This document shows, piece after piece, positions 12,571-15,030 of a DNA stretch of 15,030 bases. The first letter of the stretch is position 1; every line of letters starts with the position of its first letter. This DNA comes from Planctomycetaceae bacterium UBA4732 (lineage in GTDB: Bacteria; Planctomycetota; Planctomycetia; Gemmatales; Gemmataceae), in NCBI GenBank assembly GCA_002404095.1, contig DHJA01000090.1, positions 455 through 15,484 on the forward strand, written 5' to 3'. Below the pieces are notes generated by a model. It saw only the letters and a list, made by a program, of their open reading frames with translations, was not told the DNA's origin and did not search any database. Position numbers and translations under genes: made by a program.

Positions 12571-14232
12571 TTACATATCGAGTTCCTTATCCTTGGCGAT
12601 GGCCCGCAGCTTGCTCATCGCGCGGGCGTTGAGCTGCCGCACGCGCTCCTTGGTGATGCCGAACTTACGGCCGATCTCTTCCAAGGTGACATTTTTGCCG
12701 TTCTCGTCCATGCCGGCCCGCATCCGGATGATTTCGCGCTCGCGCGGCTCCAGATATTCCAGCAGCCGGTTGACGCTGTGCGTCGCCCGCTCCTGCGTCG
12801 CCAGCAACTCGTACTCGTCGGTCCGGTTGTCCGGCGCCGCGTCGAATACGTCGTCGTGGCCGGTGACGAAGCGCTCGCGACGGTGCTTGTCCTCCGGGAT
12901 GCTGCGGGCGAAGTTTTTCATGATCGCCCAACTCGCGTAAGTGCTGAACTTGAAGCCGCGGTAGTAGTCGAACTTCTCCACGGCGCGCATCAGCGACATA
13001 TTGCCGTCCGACATCAGCTCGAAGAAGTTCTCGGCCTGGGCCGAATGCTTCTTGGCGATGTTCACCACCAACCGCAGGTTGGAGTTGATGAGCATCTCCT
13101 TGACGGCGTTGGCCTCCAATTGGAGGTCTTCGATCTCCTTGAGCGTCTGGATGCGGACGCGCGTCGGATCGACCTCGGCCTCGTCGCCGCCTTCTTTGCG
13201 GATCTGGTCGCGCAGCTGGGCCGCCTTGAACTTGAGGTAGTTCATCTTGCGGAACTGGTGCTGCTCCTGATCCTTACTCAAAAGCGGGTATTCATAGCAC
13301 GAAGCCAGTTCCGGCGGCACGTCCTTGGGCGCGTGCATGACGCGGCGTTTGGCGTCGTAGCCCTCGGCGTCCGGCATGGGCGCCAGCATGACGGCGTCCA
13401 GGGCCGGGTTGTCGAACTCGACGCTCGGTATGTAATCGAGGGGCTGCGCCAGCAGGCGCTGGGCGCGGACCTCGTTGATGACGCGATACACGGACGTCCG
13501 TGTGCGTTGGAAGCGTTTGGCTAAAGTATCCACTTTAATCCCCCGACGAAAAGAGCTGTAAATGATCTGTTTCGTTTCCGCGTTCAACGGCCCGGTCAGG
13601 TTCGGAAACAGGGCCTGGTCAGGGTGTTCTCGGTCGTAGTTCTTGATGGTGTAACGTATGGCCTCGACGGATCGGCCCACGCGCTGGGCGATGCGCCGGC
13701 TCACTTCGGTCAGCGTACCGCAGCCGATGTGCGACAGCCGTTTGGCCCGTCGCAGCACTTCCTCGCGCTCGGCGTCGGTCATCTGCGAAAATCGGCCGCC
13801 GCGCTCCACACGGTCGCGTTGCGTCGCCAGGAAGTCTTCCACCAGCGACTGGCGGAAGCTGAGCTGACGCTTGCCGTGTCTCAATATAAGCTTCCCTTCC
13901 AGGCCGAACTTGCGCCAGCGCCGGATGGTTTTGGTTGAAACATTCAACCTTGTACTGACTTCTTCCAACGTGACCACGTCGTCAAGCAGGCGAATCATCT
14001 CACGCAAATCGCTGGCCAAATCGTCGCCGTCGATCAATAGATCCGCGTGCGCGTCGGGGCGGAAGCCGGTGACTCGGAAGCAGACGAACTGATACGGATA
14101 GCGCTTGCCCGGCTCGATTTCGCCGACAAGGCGCCGCGCCAGGTCGGCTTGCTCCAGACGGCGAGCGAGGGGAGCGAACCGCACTTGTTGATCCGTCAAC
14201 TGTTGCAAGGCCGGATGCGTGAAGCCAGTCAC
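12571..14232 (-). CDS. Sigma-70 family RNA polymerase sigma factor with N-terminal helix-turn-helix half
   Basis: A protein of 553 residues that directs RNA polymerase to promoters. The C-terminal half is sigma-70: YPLLSKDQEQHQF (315-327, like region 1.2); LINSNLRLVVNIAKKH (381-396, region 2.1); DGNMSLMRAVEKFDYYRGFK and FSTYASWAIMKNFARSI (409-445, regions 2.2-2.4); LEYLEPREREIIRMR (491-505, region 4.1); and VTLEEIGRKFGITKERVRQL (515-534, region 4.2, with the -35 readers Lys529, Glu530, Arg533 and Gln534). Between regions 2 and 4 there are only about 40 acidic residues, so region 3 is missing. The N-terminal half has HTH-like segments: TLEEVSTRLNVSTKTIRRWR (88-107), a second near 173-196, and a third near 231-256. 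Position equivalents of E. coli Trp434, Gln437 and Thr440 are Ala436, Lys439 and Ala442. The start is GTG 14232 with AAAGGAG seven bases upstream. It is probably a group of sigma factors typical of planctomycetes rather than the housekeeping one (inference). Confidence 0.92.
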   Translation of the reverse strand: MTGFTHPALQQLTDQQVRFAPLARRLEQADLARRLVGEIEPGKRYPYQFVCFRVTGFRPDAHADLLIDGDDLASDLREMIRLLDDVVTLEEVSTRLNVSTKTIRRWRKFGLEGKLILRHGKRQLSFRQSLVEDFLATQRDRVERGGRFSQMTDAEREEVLRRAKRLSHIGCGTLTEVSRRIAQRVGRSVEAIRYTIKNYDREHPDQALFPNLTGPLNAETKQIIYSSFRRGIKVDTLAKRFQRTRTSVYRVINEVRAQRLLAQPLDYIPSVEFDNPALDAVMLAPMPDAEGYDAKRRVMHAPKDVPPELASCYEYPLLSKDQEQHQFRKMNYLKFKAAQLRDQIRKEGGDEAEVDPTRVRIQTLKEIEDLQLEANAVKEMLINSNLRLVVNIAKKHSAQAENFFELMSDGNMSLMRAVEKFDYYRGFKFSTYASWAIMKNFARSIPEDKHRRERFVTGHDDVFDAAPDNRTDEYELLATQERATHSVNRLLEYLEPREREIIRMRAGMDENGKNVTLEEIGRKFGITKERVRQLNARAMSKLRAIAKDKELDM

Positions 14233-14239
14233 AACCGTA

Positions 14240-14246
14240 CTCCTTT
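14240..14246 (-). promoter_or_regulatory. Ribosome binding site of the sigma factor (GTG start)
   Basis: AAAGGAG on the minus strand, seven bases before GTG at 14232. The strong site at ideal spacing is the reason for accepting a GTG start and rejecting longer or shorter readings. Confidence 0.8.
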
Positions 14247-14569
14247 AGGTCCGTGGTTCCTCGAAACGCGCCTGCTTCCACTATCCTTTGCGCGGCCGGC
14301 CAAGAAGTCTGTAAGAAAGATTGCACTTGCCAGGCCGCGATGGTCGAATTACATAGCCGGCACTCTTCTGATATCCGCGGACGGCTGCGGGTTCGGGCGA
14401 TTCCGCGCTTCGCGCCGCTTTTCTCTTCTTTACCGGCCAAGAGGACTTTTCATTCCGGCTGGACAGGAAAACGGTGGGAGGGTAGATACTTCTCTGCGAT
14501 CCCCATTCCGTCTTCGGGGCCGCCGTTTTTTCCTTTACGCAAATGCCGGGCCACCTCACCCATTACTAG

Positions 14570-14591
14570 ACGATTCAACCCGTCGAATCGT
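14570..14591. repeat. Small inverted repeat upstream of the sigma gene
   Basis: ACGATTC (14570-14576) and GAATCGT (14585-14591) are perfect complements with an 8-base spacer, about 340 bases upstream of the sigma factor start. The dyad shape would fit a dimeric regulator's operator. At seven bases per arm, chance is also possible. Confidence 0.3.
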
Positions 14592-14911
14592 TCATTGTTT
14601 TTCGCATTCTTTGCCCCCTTTGGTACTTAGGGAAAGCGATTTCACGCGCCTTGTTCTGAAAAATCACTTTGGCCTTTTGCGTCCCATCCTGTCCTTTTGT
14701 CCACTTTTACAGGAAACCTGTTCAAAATTGCAAGGATGGCAGTACGGTTTGCATGGATTGCTGTCGGCGCCGCGATGCTTTCAATCAGAAAAGACGCCCA
14801 AGGCGTTAAAACTCGCCAGGCTCACAAGAAGAGCGCGGGGAACGACCGTCCTTGCGCGCCCGGATGGGCGGCTTGGTAGGGTAGAATCGAGCTTGGGAAT
14901 AGGAACGGCCC

Positions 14912-14943
14912 AACACGGCTGAGACAGCCTTGGCACACGAAAT
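14912..14943 (+). repeat. Second copy of the 1956-2022 repeat arm
   Basis: These 32 bases match 1957-1988 with two differences (A to G and G to T). They include the inner mini-hairpin (ACGGCTG, 3-base loop, CAGCC) and the tail TGGCACACGAAAT, which in the first copy is the start of the loop. The opposite arm is absent here, so this is a half element or a solo form. Confidence 0.75.
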
Positions 14944-15006
14944 CCGGAACCGGCAACTCACCAATGGTGGACTACTAGTGCAACGTCCGTCGTGGCTTGA
15001 TGGGTC

Positions 15007-15030
15007 GGGTGGCACGGGCTTCCAGCCCGT
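15007..15030 (+). repeat. Related mini-hairpin repeat cut by the window edge
   Basis: GGGTGGCA followed by ACGGGCT, TCC, AGCCCGT (15014-15030), a perfect 7-bp stem with a 3-base loop that probably continues past the edge. It has the same design as the arm at 1956-1983: a TGGCA or TGCCA edge next to a 7-8-bp hairpin with a 3-base loop, but with a different stem sequence. I recall such CACGGGCTTCCAGCCCGTG palindromes as common in planctomycete genomes; this is memory, not a search. Confidence 0.6.

Larger units (their letters stand above)
14233..15030. other. Stretch without a supported gene, upstream of the sigma factor
   Basis: About 800 bases. Several open readings of 60-125 codons cross it, but none has a ribosome site together with a recognisable motif, so I list none. 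The section nearest the sigma gene (14233 to about 14700) should hold its promoter and leader. I see a small inverted repeat at 14570-14591 but no clear -35/-10 pair. The right end carries one arm of the repeat seen at 1956-2022 (14912-14943) and a related hairpin at the edge (15007-15030). A gene to the right of the window may begin beyond the edge. Confidence 0.5.

Noticed and set aside
12478..13524. Plus-strand reading of 348 codons over the sigma factor
   Set aside because: It is antisense to a well supported sigma-70 gene and begins inside the terminator region.
14697..14879. Plus-strand reading of 60 codons containing MAVRFAWIAVGAAMLSI, which looks like a short hydrophobic N-terminus
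   Set aside because: Only AAGG overlapping the inner ATG supports a start. The C-terminal half is low-complexity and there is no family resemblance.

Overview
The window looks like a planctomycete chromosome, most likely a large-genome, high-GC lineage of the Gemmata type. Four things point there. A giant surface protein carries the planctomycete LExLEERxTPA motif near its N-terminus. A truncated gene at the left edge has a prepilin leader of the DUF1559 kind. A sigma-70 protein has an extra helix-turn-helix (HTH) half at its N-terminus. The enoyl-ACP reductase is of the plant/Chlamydia type. The genus is an inference, because no rRNA or other marker is present.

Layout, left to right. Positions 1-75 (minus) hold the first 25 codons of a prepilin-type protein that leaves the window. 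At 257-448 (minus) is a small ribbon-helix-helix-like protein. It is divergent from an ArsR-type regulator at 559-879 (plus), the only confident plus-strand gene. A near-perfect 27-bp hairpin (887-950) separates that regulator from the convergent fabI gene (953-1834, minus). A perfect 28-bp inverted repeat (1956-2022) lies between fabI and the 2519-residue surface protein (2040-9599, minus). That protein is built from three related beta-rich modules, eleven DUF11 repeats and C-terminal DUF4214-like repeats. Upstream of it is a gene-free stretch (9600-10045). Next is a three-part protein (10046-12385, minus): tetratricopeptide (TPR) repeats, a family 9-like glycosyltransferase domain and a DUF6165-like tail. 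A clear intrinsic terminator (12501-12538) follows, then a noncanonical sigma factor (12571-14232, minus, GTG start). The last 800 bases hold no gene I can support, but they carry two copies of short dispersed repeats.

All the long genes point the same way, but the gaps, hairpins and terminator suggest separate transcription units rather than one operon. The surface protein and the TPR-glycosyltransferase are adjacent, and a link in surface glycosylation is possible but unproven. The sigma factor and fabI look like core functions. I see no defence system, CRISPR array, transposase, tRNA or rRNA.

The most notable observations are: (1) an 81-nt palindrome-bounded segment that seems to be inserted in frame in the glycosyltransferase domain; (2) repeats that share edge motifs with it elsewhere in the window; (3) an alternating A-B-A-B-A higher-order array in the DUF11 region; and (4) a sigma factor with altered -10 reading residues, no recognisable region 3 and an extra HTH-bearing N-terminal half.
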